Positions 9,569 through 17,990 are shown, numbered from the stretch's first letter. The stretch is 64,000 nt of DNA from Myxococcota bacterium (GCA_022447545.1 JAKVBI010000020.1:1-64000), one strand, 5' to 3'. Notes: generated by a model from the sequence alone, not told the origin. Numbers and translations are program-made.

Positions 9569-10664
9569 CTTTTAGTGCCTCAATGTTATCTTTGTCTCCA
9601 ATTTTCAGTGCACGTTGAATCAGATCCTCGAAGAGTTTTAAGTCGCGTGTGTATCGCTTGGCAGTCTCGAAACCTACAAGTTCCGCTGACACGGCATCGG
9701 CAAGTGCGAAGTCGATTGTCTGCATACCGATGGAACGGCCGGACTCCATGGCCGAAACCAGTTGTTGTGATTTTCCTGTCCGTATCAGGTGAGAAACAGC
9801 CGAATTCACATTCAAGATTTCGACGATTGGAACACGCCCAGAACCGTCTTTAATCGGTAGGAGGTGTTGCGCTACGATGCTCCGCAGAACCATTGAAAGC
9901 TGTTGCCGTATCGATTCCTGCTCACCGCCAGGAAATGCTCCAACCATTCGGTCAAGGGCGCCGACGGCATCGCCTGTATGAAGCGTCGAAAACACCAAGT
10001 GTCCGGTTTCGGCTGCCATCAGTGACGCCCGCATGGTCTCGAGATCTCTCATCTCGCCGACGAGAATGACGTCCGGATCTTCACGCATGGCTGAACGCAC
10101 GGCGTTAGCAAAATCGGGAACATCTGAATGGAGTTCTCGTTGATGTATCAGGCTCGATTGATTTGGATGGATATACTCAATGGGGTCTTCAATGGTAAGA
10201 ATATGACAACGCCGATTTGCATTGATCTGGTGTAATAAAGCGCTCAATGTAGTTGTCTTACCGCTACCTGTCGGTCCCGTCACGAGAACCAGTCCGTGCT
10301 GCAATTTTGCGAGTGAATCCAGTTGTTGCGGAAGTCCGAGTTCGGTGAGGCTTCGGAAACGGTTGTCGAGCCATCGAATCGCGAGTGCCGGAAAACCACG
10401 CTCGTAGTACGCGTTGATTCGAAATCGCTCCCCTGAATCGATGGAATAACCAAAATCGATTGAACGATCCCGCCGGAAAATCTCCTTCTGGGGCGTGCTC
10501 AAGAGCCCATCGAGAATTTCTTGAATGCTCGAAGATGAGATCTCTTCTTGGTCGAGAGGGCATAGATCTCCGTTCAGACGAATCATTGGGACTGAACCCA
10601 CAGAGACGTGTAGGTCAGACGCTTTTCGACCGACTGCGGTCAAGAGAAGGTCGACGAGACTCAC
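9558..10664 (-). CDS. PilT-like retraction ATPase
   Basis: A 368-residue PilT/PilU-type ATPase. It opens with ASDLHVSVGS-type PAS-like region, has Walker A GPTGSGKTTTL, the EDPIEY Asp box, DPDVILVGEMRD Walker B and STLHTGDA His box, and lacks the GspE tetracysteine motif. The segment HLIRTGKSQQL sits where PilT proteins carry AIRNLIRE. PilT disassembles type IV pili. Canonical T2SS operons do not contain a retraction ATPase, so its position between the GspM-like gene and gspE is unusual. Confidence 0.9.
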   Translation of the reverse strand: MSLVDLLLTAVGRKASDLHVSVGSVPMIRLNGDLCPLDQEEISSSSIQEILDGLLSTPQKEIFRRDRSIDFGYSIDSGERFRINAYYERGFPALAIRWLDNRFRSLTELGLPQQLDSLAKLQHGLVLVTGPTGSGKTTTLSALLHQINANRRCHILTIEDPIEYIHPNQSSLIHQRELHSDVPDFANAVRSAMREDPDVILVGEMRDLETMRASLMAAETGHLVFSTLHTGDAVGALDRMVGAFPGGEQESIRQQLSMVLRSIVAQHLLPIKDGSGRVPIVEILNVNSAVSHLIRTGKSQQLVSAMESGRSIGMQTIDFALADAVSAELVGFETAKRYTRDLKLFEDLIQRALKIGDKDNIEALKDGR

Positions 10665-11314
10665 AGCGCTACCAAAACATTAGAGCGTAGCAATTGAACA
10701 GGGTCCTCATCCCCGCGTTTGGGAAGAGTTTCTAGTGAAAAATGCAAAACGACTACGCGTTGGGGGAGCTGGGAGAGCTGGTTTAGAAATCGTTTGATTC
10801 CGTGGAAAGGCCCCTCGAGTGTCAGGCGTTTGGCAGGTCTTTTGTAGATGAAGCCACCAATGAGAGCCTCTTCGATCGTGGGATTCTCCCCTTTTGTTAG
10901 TGGCCTTGGCTTTTTCTCCACGGGTATCGACTCCCGAATCGTCACTGACGATGCCTCAGCCAGTTGGGAAATCTTTACCATCAAGCTTTGTACCGCCTCG
11001 GGTTGATTTGCATCGACGAAGCGAGCCTCGAGTTCATCCATCTGGATCTTCAAGAGTTCCTGCTCACGGACGGATTCTGAAAGATGCTTTCGGAGGGACT
11101 CCGCGTCTGCTGATGCAGGTTTGGGAATACGAGTCGATCTGAGTGATTGCTCCATCTCGAGGACCCGGCGTTCGAGATCTGCGTTTCCGTGGTATGCGGT
11201 TCGATACCGGCCCGCGATATAGGTCGCACTGATCGCAGTGATCAGTGCAGAAACAATCAAGATCCGCTCGCGTTTGCTGAGCTCAAGGAAGCGCTTGAGA
11301 ATTCGTTCGATCAT
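10661..11314 (-). CDS. GspM/PilO-like inner-membrane protein
   Basis: A 217-residue bitopic protein. A short basic N-terminus (LKRFLELSKRERIL) leads into one membrane segment (about 18-36), then a coiled coil (about 45-95) and a small ferredoxin-like C-terminal domain containing GPFHGIKRFLNQLSQLPQRV, the recognisable part of PilO and GspM. These proteins dimerise with PilN/GspL on the periplasmic side. It overlaps both neighbours by 4 bases. Confidence 0.8.
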   Translation of the reverse strand: MIERILKRFLELSKRERILIVSALITAISATYIAGRYRTAYHGNADLERRVLEMEQSLRSTRIPKPASADAESLRKHLSESVREQELLKIQMDELEARFVDANQPEAVQSLMVKISQLAEASSVTIRESIPVEKKPRPLTKGENPTIEEALIGGFIYKRPAKRLTLEGPFHGIKRFLNQLSQLPQRVVVLHFSLETLPKRGDEDPVQLLRSNVLVAL

Positions 11315-12999
11315 TTGGAGCCCTCAGAAAGTTCCGCGGAATTTTCCTCAGGCCTGCGAGGAACGAGGCTCATCGAAAGGGAATAACCATCTAGGCCGCC
11401 CCATCCAGTTCGCGCAATCACCGCTTCGTCTCGCAGCCCCATATCTTTTTTCGACATCAGAACCGCTAGCGCGCGGATGAATTCTTGTGCGGCCTCTTCC
11501 GTGAAAGACCATCCCTCGATCGTCAAGGTGTAGTCTTCGTGTTCAGAAACTTTGTCGAGAACCACCAATTGAGAAACACTGCGAGATAGGCTGTCCAGAA
11601 AGTACGTAATAAGTTGGTTCCGCTCGGGTATCTCTGAGGTCAGTAACTGGTGGGACCGTTTGAGGTGGTCCAGTGCTTGCCGCGATTCATTGAGCAATTG
11701 CTCCGCATTTTCGGAAGCGAGCCGCTCCTCTTCGATGATGTCGCGTGTGGCTTCAGCCCGAGCGAGTTTGTTGCGTATCGATTGTTCGGCGGTAGCGGAG
11801 ACGGATCTAGAGGATATGAGGTGAACTTCGCCTGCGATCAGCCCAAGAAACAACAGAACAACAAGAGAAACTTCTGGGAAATATGGGCGCTTGTAGATAG
11901 GAACCGGTGGGGGTCGAGTTTCGATCCGCGGGCAGATTTCGGAGGGAAGCTCTCCAGAAGCATGCCGTGCTGCTCCAGTGATTCCAAGGAGTTGACGTGG
12001 CGTATCTTCATTCTCGATGGTTTCAATCGGAATGTTGGTGATACTTTGAATTTGATCCGCCACATCGTTCGTTACGTTGGTTCCCGTCGTCAGCCATATG
12101 CGATCAGTGGGATTGTCTTCCGTAGAGCTCAGGACTTCTCGAATCTCATCGGTCGATACGTTTTCTCCAGATGCGTATGTTCGTTCGATATGCCGTGTCA
12201 AGCCGTCGTAGATCCGGAGAAACGTAACAGCTCGTTGTTCTACCTGAACTACGGATTGTCCCTTCGCCTCGGGAGGTACCACGAATGATCTTGCAAAAAC
12301 GGAAGGGTAAAGCCCTTCGAGTTCTATGCCGTTTTCATTGAATGCGTCGAGCCACAGCGACTTGAGTTTTTGGCCAATCGCGCTCGCCAACCAGAGGGAG
12401 GACCCAGGCTCTTCGCCTCCACCCAGTGGAACCCAAGCACAAGCAAGTTCTTCATCGATATCTTGAAGAGCGTTCAGAAGTCGAACAGCTTGGTCGAGCT
12501 GAGCCTGTTCGACAATTCCCATTCCAGCAGCCAAGTCGCCGAACTGTGATACGCGATTGGGCCCTCCCAAGCTGACTAGCGACTGGCGTTGGTCATCATC
12601 GATATAACCCAATCCATGCAGCACTGATCCCAGCGACCAAAGCCCGCCTTGTTCCGCCGCAATGGGGTCGAGTTCCCAACGAACCAGTTCATTCATCTCA
12701 TCTGGCGTTCTTGTTTCGTGCGATCCAATCGGAAGTTCGATGATTCCAACTGCAATGTTGGGAAGAATCAGGTAGGCATCCCGGGGACGTTCGAATCCCT
12801 TCTCCTCTATCCGCAATAGGATTTCTGCGACTGCTGCGGCTGGTTCGAGCGGCGAGGTTTCAACGAACGATGAAGTACATATTTCTTGTTGGTCCGATGC
12901 CCAGATGGCACCGTTCAGAGAGAAACCATCCGATTCACAGAGAAATAGCTCCTTGGGTTTTCCAAATGAAAACCAGGGAAACCACTCGTTGGCTCTCAT
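11311..12999 (-). CDS. GspL-like fusion of a PilM-type actin-fold domain and a PilN-type domain
   Basis: A 562-residue protein. The cytoplasmic N-terminal part (about 1-360) has the organisation of a PilM/GspL actin-like domain; a proline-rich stretch (RPPPVPIYKRPYFP) then leads to one membrane segment at about 377-396, a coiled coil (400-450) and a ferredoxin-like domain (470-550). This joins in one chain what pilus systems split into PilM and PilN, as GspL does in T2SS. It would bind GspE in the cytoplasm and the GspM-like protein in the periplasm. Divergent, so the call rests on layout and context. Confidence 0.7.
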   Translation of the reverse strand: MRANEWFPWFSFGKPKELFLCESDGFSLNGAIWASDQQEICTSSFVETSPLEPAAAVAEILLRIEEKGFERPRDAYLILPNIAVGIIELPIGSHETRTPDEMNELVRWELDPIAAEQGGLWSLGSVLHGLGYIDDDQRQSLVSLGGPNRVSQFGDLAAGMGIVEQAQLDQAVRLLNALQDIDEELACAWVPLGGGEEPGSSLWLASAIGQKLKSLWLDAFNENGIELEGLYPSVFARSFVVPPEAKGQSVVQVEQRAVTFLRIYDGLTRHIERTYASGENVSTDEIREVLSSTEDNPTDRIWLTTGTNVTNDVADQIQSITNIPIETIENEDTPRQLLGITGAARHASGELPSEICPRIETRPPPVPIYKRPYFPEVSLVVLLFLGLIAGEVHLISSRSVSATAEQSIRNKLARAEATRDIIEEERLASENAEQLLNESRQALDHLKRSHQLLTSEIPERNQLITYFLDSLSRSVSQLVVLDKVSEHEDYTLTIEGWSFTEEAAQEFIRALAVLMSKKDMGLRDEAVIARTGWGGLDGYSLSMSLVPRRPEENSAELSEGSK

Positions 13000-14111
13000 G
13001 CGCGTATCTCCATGGTCAAGTTCGGGAGTAGGACATGAGGAAAAAATCGAACACGACTCGTTGTTCGATTGCCCGAAGAACAGTCGCCGCTGCCCAGGCA
13101 GGGCGTCTCACCCGCGGATCCATCGTGAGGACTCGAGTTGTCATCCACTACGAGAACAAGCAGATGTTCGCCTACTGGGATGTCCGTGGTTGGCTGAAAC
13201 CCGCCCGTGGGCGGGAATGTAACCACCTGAACGTCGCTACAGGAGACGCCATCGACTTCGCCATCTCCATCTCCGTCGATACAACTCCCATCCGCCAAGG
13301 TCGAAAGGTTCCCAGGAACACATTCGCTCGTCAGTCTTTTCCAATTGAAGTTGTTGGCCAGGTCGGAATCATTCACGTATACGAGGATGCTGATACGAAG
13401 GCATGCTCCCGATCCGGTGTCATCAATAGCGAGGTCAACTCCTGAATAGTTGGTGATCGCGACCTGCCAGCCAGCAATATCGGCTTGCCAATCTGAAGCT
13501 TTGACGGTCAGACCCAGGTCGCCGTTGTACCCTGTAATGTCCGGATTGTTGTCGAGATTGTCTTTTCCCAAACTGGTGACGGTGAATTCCAGGGGAATAC
13601 CGCTCACGCTCCATCCATAGTTCGGGGGACTTCCCAAATTGGCCCAGCCGTCGTAGTAGGCGGTGCTGCTCCCGGGTGGAGTCGAGAGGTAACCTGACGA
13701 GCGATAGCCCTTGTAAAGCCCTTCCGCGGCTTCCGAGAGCGGAACCCCCGCGTCATTGTTGATACCGGTCGCTAGAACGGGCGAGGAATCGAAAAGGGGA
13801 GTCCTCAAAGCGTACGGGTCATATGCGGTGGGTTGGATCAAAAGGTCTTGAATGGAACTCGGGAGTTTTCCGTTGTCGATGACAAACCCAGACAGCAAAG
13901 AATGACCGGGCAGGGGGCTCCGCTCGTAAAAAACAATGGATTTTTCGAGGGACTCGAGTTTTTCGCGAGTCAATTCGAAACGAAATTGGTCGTCTTCGTT
14001 TTCAACGAAATCGACTGCCATGAGCGCCATCGTCGACATGATGAAAACCACCAGAAGAAGTTCAACTAGGGTAAATCCTCTGAGGAAATTACTGGGCGAG
14101 ACACAGAACAA
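12996..14111 (-). CDS. Large prepilin-like protein (minor pseudopilin)
   Basis: A prepilin with the cleavage motif RG|FTLVELLLVV and Glu at +5, followed by a long (about 350-residue) secreted domain carrying an acidic stretch (DGDGDGEVDG-type) that could bind calcium, and Cys residues. I place the start at TTG 14111, which gives a 12-residue leader and has GGGAG seven bases upstream; a GTG at 14156 would give a longer leader. The TTG overlaps the preceding pseudopilin by about 20 bases. It is much larger than usual GspH/I/J proteins, so its exact class is unassigned. Confidence 0.75.
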   Translation of the reverse strand: MFCVSPSNFLRGFTLVELLLVVFIMSTMALMAVDFVENEDDQFRFELTREKLESLEKSIVFYERSPLPGHSLLSGFVIDNGKLPSSIQDLLIQPTAYDPYALRTPLFDSSPVLATGINNDAGVPLSEAAEGLYKGYRSSGYLSTPPGSSTAYYDGWANLGSPPNYGWSVSGIPLEFTVTSLGKDNLDNNPDITGYNGDLGLTVKASDWQADIAGWQVAITNYSGVDLAIDDTGSGACLRISILVYVNDSDLANNFNWKRLTSECVPGNLSTLADGSCIDGDGDGEVDGVSCSDVQVVTFPPTGGFQPTTDIPVGEHLLVLVVDDNSSPHDGSAGETPCLGSGDCSSGNRTTSRVRFFPHVLLPNLTMEIRA

Positions 14112-14793
14112 GGTCGTCTCCCCCGGGGCTACATTCGTTGCAATTGATACCCGCACAGGCCTGAGTCTCGTATAGGCCGTTGGGCCCCATGCTCACGATG
14201 CGCGCGCGCTCCACACGGTCGAGTTCGAAGAGAAGGTAGGGCCTTCCCCATCGTCGATGCCTCGTGTCCCCGGCTTGAGATCGCCAGTCAAGAAGGCAGT
14301 TGGTATCTGGTTCTGTGTCCGCACACCTCGTCGCTGATGTTCCAGTTCGGATGGGCCAGTGAATGAATGGGTCAGCAACACTCCGCACATCGAGGTGAGG
14401 AGAAGACGTAACACTGGTGGGTACGCCAGTTCCAGAAGGTTCCAAATCATCTCCGATGTCTACGAGTCCTTCGCCAAGTCGGGTCAGATAAGGGCCTCGC
14501 CATCCACGTGCGACATCGATTACCCAAGTAGGCTGTGAGCCCTGCACGTACAACTTTGAAAAGTCTGCAGGGTTGTCGAGAGTTGGGAAGCTTCCCAGGT
14601 CGCGCCGATATCGTGACAAAGCATTCCGAAGATTGGCCATCTCTGCTGTTGCGACCCCGGTGGTTGCGGCGGTTTGGGTCGATCCGAGAGCAACAATCAG
14701 CGCGCCTGCGGTGATTGCCAGAATCGTGGCAACTACCAACAGCTCCAAAATCGTAAACGCGCCGTTTCTCGGTTCAGAATTGAGTTCTCGCAA
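14089..14793 (-). CDS. Prepilin-like protein (GspG/GspH type)
   Basis: About 234 residues from a probable TTG start at 14793; the frame stays open further upstream but that part overlaps the previous gene and is basic and unlike a leader. The prepilin motif is NGA|FTILELLVVATILAI, with Ala rather than Gly at -1 if Glu is kept at +5. After the helix come LRNALSRYRRDLGSFP and RGWRGPYL, the latter typical of GspG-type major pseudopilins (W-GPYL). The C-terminus contains several cysteines. Second gene of the operon, after a hairpin-containing gap. Confidence 0.75.
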   Translation of the reverse strand: MRELNSEPRNGAFTILELLVVATILAITAGALIVALGSTQTAATTGVATAEMANLRNALSRYRRDLGSFPTLDNPADFSKLYVQGSQPTWVIDVARGWRGPYLTRLGEGLVDIGDDLEPSGTGVPTSVTSSPHLDVRSVADPFIHWPIRTGTSATRCADTEPDTNCLLDWRSQAGDTRHRRWGRPYLLFELDRVERARIVSMGPNGLYETQACAGINCNECSPGGDDLVLCLAQ

Positions 14794-14826
14794 CTGTTTT
14801 CTTCTTTTCCCTGAACGCGTACGCCC

Positions 14827-14854
14827 GTGCCGGACGGCAAATGCTGCCCGGCAC
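14827..14854 (-). other. Intercistronic hairpin between the first two pseudopilin genes
   Basis: A 7-bp outer stem (GTGCCGG / CCGGCAC), one A.C mismatch and a 4-bp inner stem closing on an AAAT loop lie between the stop of the first pseudopilin and the start of the second. No T run follows on the minus strand. Placement after the first pseudopilin gene suggests an mRNA-stabilising or partial-termination element that raises the level of that pilin over the machinery; this role is inference. Confidence 0.5.
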
Positions 14855-14899
14855 GGACGCTTGTTCCCGCTAGCTACTAAGGAGCTTCTGCTTCGTTGA

Positions 14900-15910
14900 T
14901 CAGAGCTTTTGCCCGGTGAATTCAGCGAACTCCTCGTCAAGGAAGTCGCCGCGGGCATCGACCACAGCGATGAGCGTCGCTGTGCTCGAGGCAGACTGGT
15001 CGCCAGTTGTGGAGAGGTCCCCGTCGGTGTCCTCTCCAACCTTGATCAACATGATGTAGTGCGGGTACTTGTCCTTCGCGAGGTCACCGTAGAAGGGTGC
15101 TTTCGAGAAGGGAGCGAAGGGACCACCGACTGCAGAGGAAGCCTGGCCAAGGCCAAGTCCCACGATGACGTCGGTGTCAGCGCCACCAATTTTTACGTTG
15201 TTGTACCCAAGGGTTCCGCGCTTCCAAACCATGAGTGCGGGAGTCGTGTCTCCGCCGAAATCCACGCCTCTGGCGAAGCCGCGACCACGATTCCGTGAAC
15301 CGAAGCTGCCGGGGCGGGGCGACTCGAATGCCATTGCGGGAATGTTCATCAGTGCGAGGGATCCCTGCGGCATCGGAGCATTGACAGTATCGGGGCCTTT
15401 GGCCGCCGCCGGGGTTGAGTCATCAGTGTCGCACGATTCGATCTCGGCATAGCGAAGAGTCGTGATGCCAGCGTTCACGAGAGATGCGCCCATTCCCGAG
15501 GGAATCGAGACAAGGTCGAACTTGTCGGACACTTTCTTTCCAAGACCACCACCCGTCTGCGGGAGATTGCTCGCTCCACCGAACTTGGTCGTTTCTTCAG
15601 TGGTGACCGTTGCGGGGGTCGCACTGTTCGAGACCGTGGTCGGGTGTGCTGCCAGGTCGAAGTCCAAGCAGGTAATGGACTCGAGTTCGTCCGGAAGAAC
15701 GCCTTCCTGAACGGTGAAGATTCGCATGGCATCTTCGATACCCGCGATCGCGTTGGTTGCGACACCTCGTGCGGCCTTGGTGTCCTGTCCATCGTAGGAT
15801 GTGATCATTGCACCACCAACGATGGCGAGGATCGTGACGACTACGAGGAGTTCGAGAAGCGTGAAGCCACTCGATCGCCTCATGCTGTTCGTGTTTCTGA
15901 TTGTGTTCAT
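14900..15910 (-). CDS. Major-type pseudopilin, large
   Basis: About 336 residues from ATG 15910, chosen because it gives a short basic leader (MNTIRNTNSMRRSSG) before the cleavage site G|FTLLELLVVVTILAIVGGAM with Glu at +5. An AAGGA lies upstream of this ATG; the frame is open further but that extension is unlike a leader. The mature protein (about 320 residues) is twice the size of a normal GspG and contains Gly-rich and Thr/Ala-rich stretches. It is the first gene of the secretion operon and likely the most expressed subunit. Confidence 0.8.
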   Translation of the reverse strand: MNTIRNTNSMRRSSGFTLLELLVVVTILAIVGGAMITSYDGQDTKAARGVATNAIAGIEDAMRIFTVQEGVLPDELESITCLDFDLAAHPTTVSNSATPATVTTEETTKFGGASNLPQTGGGLGKKVSDKFDLVSIPSGMGASLVNAGITTLRYAEIESCDTDDSTPAAAKGPDTVNAPMPQGSLALMNIPAMAFESPRPGSFGSRNRGRGFARGVDFGGDTTPALMVWKRGTLGYNNVKIGGADTDVIVGLGLGQASSAVGGPFAPFSKAPFYGDLAKDKYPHYIMLIKVGEDTDGDLSTTGDQSASSTATLIAVVDARGDFLDEEFAEFTGQKL

Positions 15911-16054
15911 GGCTGAACTATCCTTGTTTGACAACGTTCCGACTCCACTCGCTGGAGCTCGTCGTTCTCCTTTTTTGTTTTGGGGGTGATGCGGCGCCAC
16001 GCCGCCATCGTCTTTAGGCAAACTGTTTTGCCCAGAAATCTGAAAGGGGTCTGA
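15911..16054. promoter_or_regulatory. Leader region of the secretion operon
   Basis: A gap of 144 bases between the small HemP-like gene and the first pseudopilin. It contains a G/C-rich inverted repeat at 15988-16009 (GCGGCG / CGCCGC core) and a weaker one near 16014-16032. Neither has a T run on the minus strand. The operon promoter probably lies here or further upstream; no clear -35/-10 pair can be claimed. Confidence 0.3.
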
Positions 16055-16303
16055 TCAATTCGAATTCCTTCCGTGCACCTCGTTGTTTGAAGCGGAGGGC
16101 GACCGCCATTCGTTCTTGAAGTCGACCCTGAAGCGAAATTGTTTTCCGCAATGAATGATCACTTCCTTCTGTCCCGCCTTCATGAGTTTGATTTCGACTC
16201 GCAGGTCGCCGTAACCGTCATGGGCGAACAGTTCTCGATAGAGGTCGCCGAGCTTGGCGAGGACTTGATCGTTGGTCGAACTGAGGGGGGACGACGAAGA
16301 CAC
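16055..16303 (-). CDS. Small HemP-like protein, predicted Fur-regulated
   Basis: An 82-residue protein from GTG 16303; an in-frame stop just upstream (TGA) rules out a longer form, and GGAGA lies 10 bases before the start. Residues about 40-66 (AGQKEVIIHCGKQFRFRV) resemble the core of HemP/HmuP haemin-uptake proteins, which follow the pattern G-x-x-E-V-x-I-x-H-x-G-x-x-Y-x-L-R, although the usual LILTK ending is missing. Two Fur-box-like palindromes lie upstream and a ferric transporter is divergent. I infer an iron-regulated function; the HemP relation is suggestive, not proven. Confidence 0.6.
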   Translation of the reverse strand: MSSSSPLSSTNDQVLAKLGDLYRELFAHDGYGDLRVEIKLMKAGQKEVIIHCGKQFRFRVDFKNEWRSPSASNNEVHGRNSN

Positions 16304-16365
16304 GGTGATTCAATCTCCAGGAAGTGCTGCGAATCAGAACGCTGGGTTGCCCCTCGGCTTAAAGC

Positions 16366-16384
16366 GAAAACGAATTTCATTTTC
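16366..16384. promoter_or_regulatory. Fur-box-like operator 1
   Basis: The 19 bases match the Escherichia coli Fur consensus GATAATGATAATCATTATC at 13 positions by direct comparison. The site lies about 60 bases upstream of the start of the small HemP-like gene, where a repressor would act on its promoter. Confidence 0.55.
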
Positions 16385-16427
16385 AATACGGGGAGGATTA
16401 CAGCGTTTGTGTTTCGGGGTCAATATT

Positions 16428-16446
16428 GAAAATGAAAATCGTTTTC
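16428..16446. promoter_or_regulatory. Fur-box-like operator 2
   Basis: The 19 bases match the Fur consensus at 15 positions, and an exact 8-bp inverted repeat (AATGAAAA / TTTTCATT, 3-base centre, 16431-16449) overlaps it. It lies 62 bases from operator 1 and about 375 bases upstream of the ferric transporter operon. Presumed to repress one or both divergent transcripts when iron is plentiful. Confidence 0.7.
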
Positions 16447-16449
16447 ATT

Positions 16450-16819
16450 ATTGTACCGCCCCCGCGAGTTTGTCGGAATTGGATAACTACTTGTTTTTAA
16501 GGGTCTTTTGCTCTCACCGGCCGATTCGGATGAGGTTAAAACTCTACGTTTTTATGGGGGACGAATCGGGAACACAATGCATGGTGGGCACCATGGGAGG
16601 GGCCGACAGGTCGCTTGGATCCGATCTCGGTCGAGTCGAGCGCCGATTCGGGTCTCTCAAATCGAGCTCTCGCAACGATTTGACGCCTCGTCAGTTTACT
16701 GTCAGGGCTCGAGGCATCCTCCGAATCTTCCACCGCCAGCCATTCAGTTTCCCTTCCTGCCTCCCGGTTTTTTTGAACCCCTGTGACTTAGGTCCCCACA
16801 CCATCTACTGAGGTCCGCG
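16450..16819 (+). other. Gene-free leader upstream of the ferric transporter operon
   Basis: About 370 bases between Fur-box 2 and the first transporter gene. Short open frames are present on the plus strand (for example 16508-16786) but none has a convincing protein composition, start context or recognisable domain. If the promoter is at the Fur box, the transcript has a long untranslated leader; alternatively a second promoter lies inside this stretch. I see no recognisable riboswitch. Confidence 0.4.
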
Positions 16820-17926
16820 ATGAAAACTCCTATCTGTTCCAACCTGTTTCGTCTGAGCCCAGTGCAAGTCACCCAAATCCGCTTTGGGTTCGTACTCTGT
16901 GCTGCGCTCATAACGCATTTCGCATGTAGTGAAACGGAGCCTTCAAACAAAGTTGCTGAGATCCAGGCCGCGAGCGAATCGAATCGGATCGAACAAGGTG
17001 AGCCGCTGGTCGTCTACTCGGGACGGGGTGCTGTGCTCATCGAGCCCTTACTGAATGAATTCACCCAAAAAACGCAAATTCCCATCGAGGTTCGATACGA
17101 GAAAAGTACGCAAACGCTCGCCAACCGCATTGCGACCGAAGCGGATCAAACTCAGGCCGATGTCTTTTTTGCGCAGGATTCGGGTTGGCTCGGTGCCTTG
17201 GATGAAGCGGGCCACCTCGCAGTTCTCAACGACGATCTCCTGGGGCGCGTTCCCGAGCACAATCGGGCCAAAAATGGAACTTGGGTAGGAACCAGTGGCC
17301 GCGCTCGTGTACTCGTGTATAGCCCAGAGAGGATCTCCATTGAGGATCTGCCTGATCGCCTCGCCGACCTTCCCAAGGTGGCTCCGCCGGGTCGCGTGGG
17401 ATGGGCTCCCGGGAACGGATCTTTCCAGGCTCATGTGTCAGCTCTAAGGCACATCTGGGGAGAAGAACAGACTCAAAGTTGGCTCGAGCAGATGAACGCA
17501 CTCGAGCCGAAGGTCTATCCAAAGAATTCACCCCAGGTCAAAGGGGTCTCCAACGGGGAAATCGACATTGGCTGGGTCAACCACTACTACCTTCACAAGC
17601 TACGCTCCTCCTCGCCAGGACTTGAAGCAGCCAATTACTCTTTCCGAGAGAAGGGCGATGCCGGAAATCTAATGATGCTCAGTGGAGTCGGTGTCATTTC
17701 ACACAGCGACAATCAAAAGGCCGCAGAGGCATTTGTCGATTTTCTTTTGAGCGATGACGCCCAGAGCTATTTTGCCAACAAGACCTTCGAGTACCCCACG
17801 GTGCCGGGTATAGAACTCCATGAGGATGTTCCCTTCATCGATGAAAAAATCAATCGTGCTAACCAGGAGCACTTGACGGACTTGTCTGGAACCCTCGACG
17901 TTCTTCGAAGAGTCGGTCTGCAGTAG
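16820..17926 (+). CDS. Ferric-iron ABC transporter substrate-binding protein (FbpA/AfuA type)
   Basis: A 368-residue periplasmic-binding protein. A hydrophobic N-terminus ends at Cys36 in a weak lipobox context (HFAC), so it may be a lipoprotein. Family motifs are PLVVYSGRG at 62-70, ADVFFAQDSGWLGAL and the adjacent tyrosines Tyr256-Tyr257 in VNHYYLHKL, which bind Fe(III) in FbpA. It captures ferric iron for the permease and ATPase downstream. The ATG has GAGG upstream. The linked Fur boxes support the iron assignment. Confidence 0.9.
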   Translation: MKTPICSNLFRLSPVQVTQIRFGFVLCAALITHFACSETEPSNKVAEIQAASESNRIEQGEPLVVYSGRGAVLIEPLLNEFTQKTQIPIEVRYEKSTQTLANRIATEADQTQADVFFAQDSGWLGALDEAGHLAVLNDDLLGRVPEHNRAKNGTWVGTSGRARVLVYSPERISIEDLPDRLADLPKVAPPGRVGWAPGNGSFQAHVSALRHIWGEEQTQSWLEQMNALEPKVYPKNSPQVKGVSNGEIDIGWVNHYYLHKLRSSSPGLEAANYSFREKGDAGNLMMLSGVGVISHSDNQKAAEAFVDFLLSDDAQSYFANKTFEYPTVPGIELHEDVPFIDEKINRANQEHLTDLSGTLDVLRRVGLQ

Positions 17927-17990
17927 GTTTCTTCTGCGACGCAAACCTATCGATTGGATCGCACTTGGTGCGTGGGCCACGATTGGAATC

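Noticed and set aside
14793-15039. Extended N-terminus of the second pseudopilin
   Set aside because: The extra 82 residues are Arg/Ser-rich, overlap the first pseudopilin gene and do not look like a prepilin leader; a TTG close to the cleavage motif fits better.
15988-16009. Strong GC-rich inverted repeat as a terminator for the HemP-like gene
   Set aside because: On the minus strand it is followed by A-rich sequence rather than a T run, so it is not a rho-independent terminator; it is noted only as a structure in the leader region.
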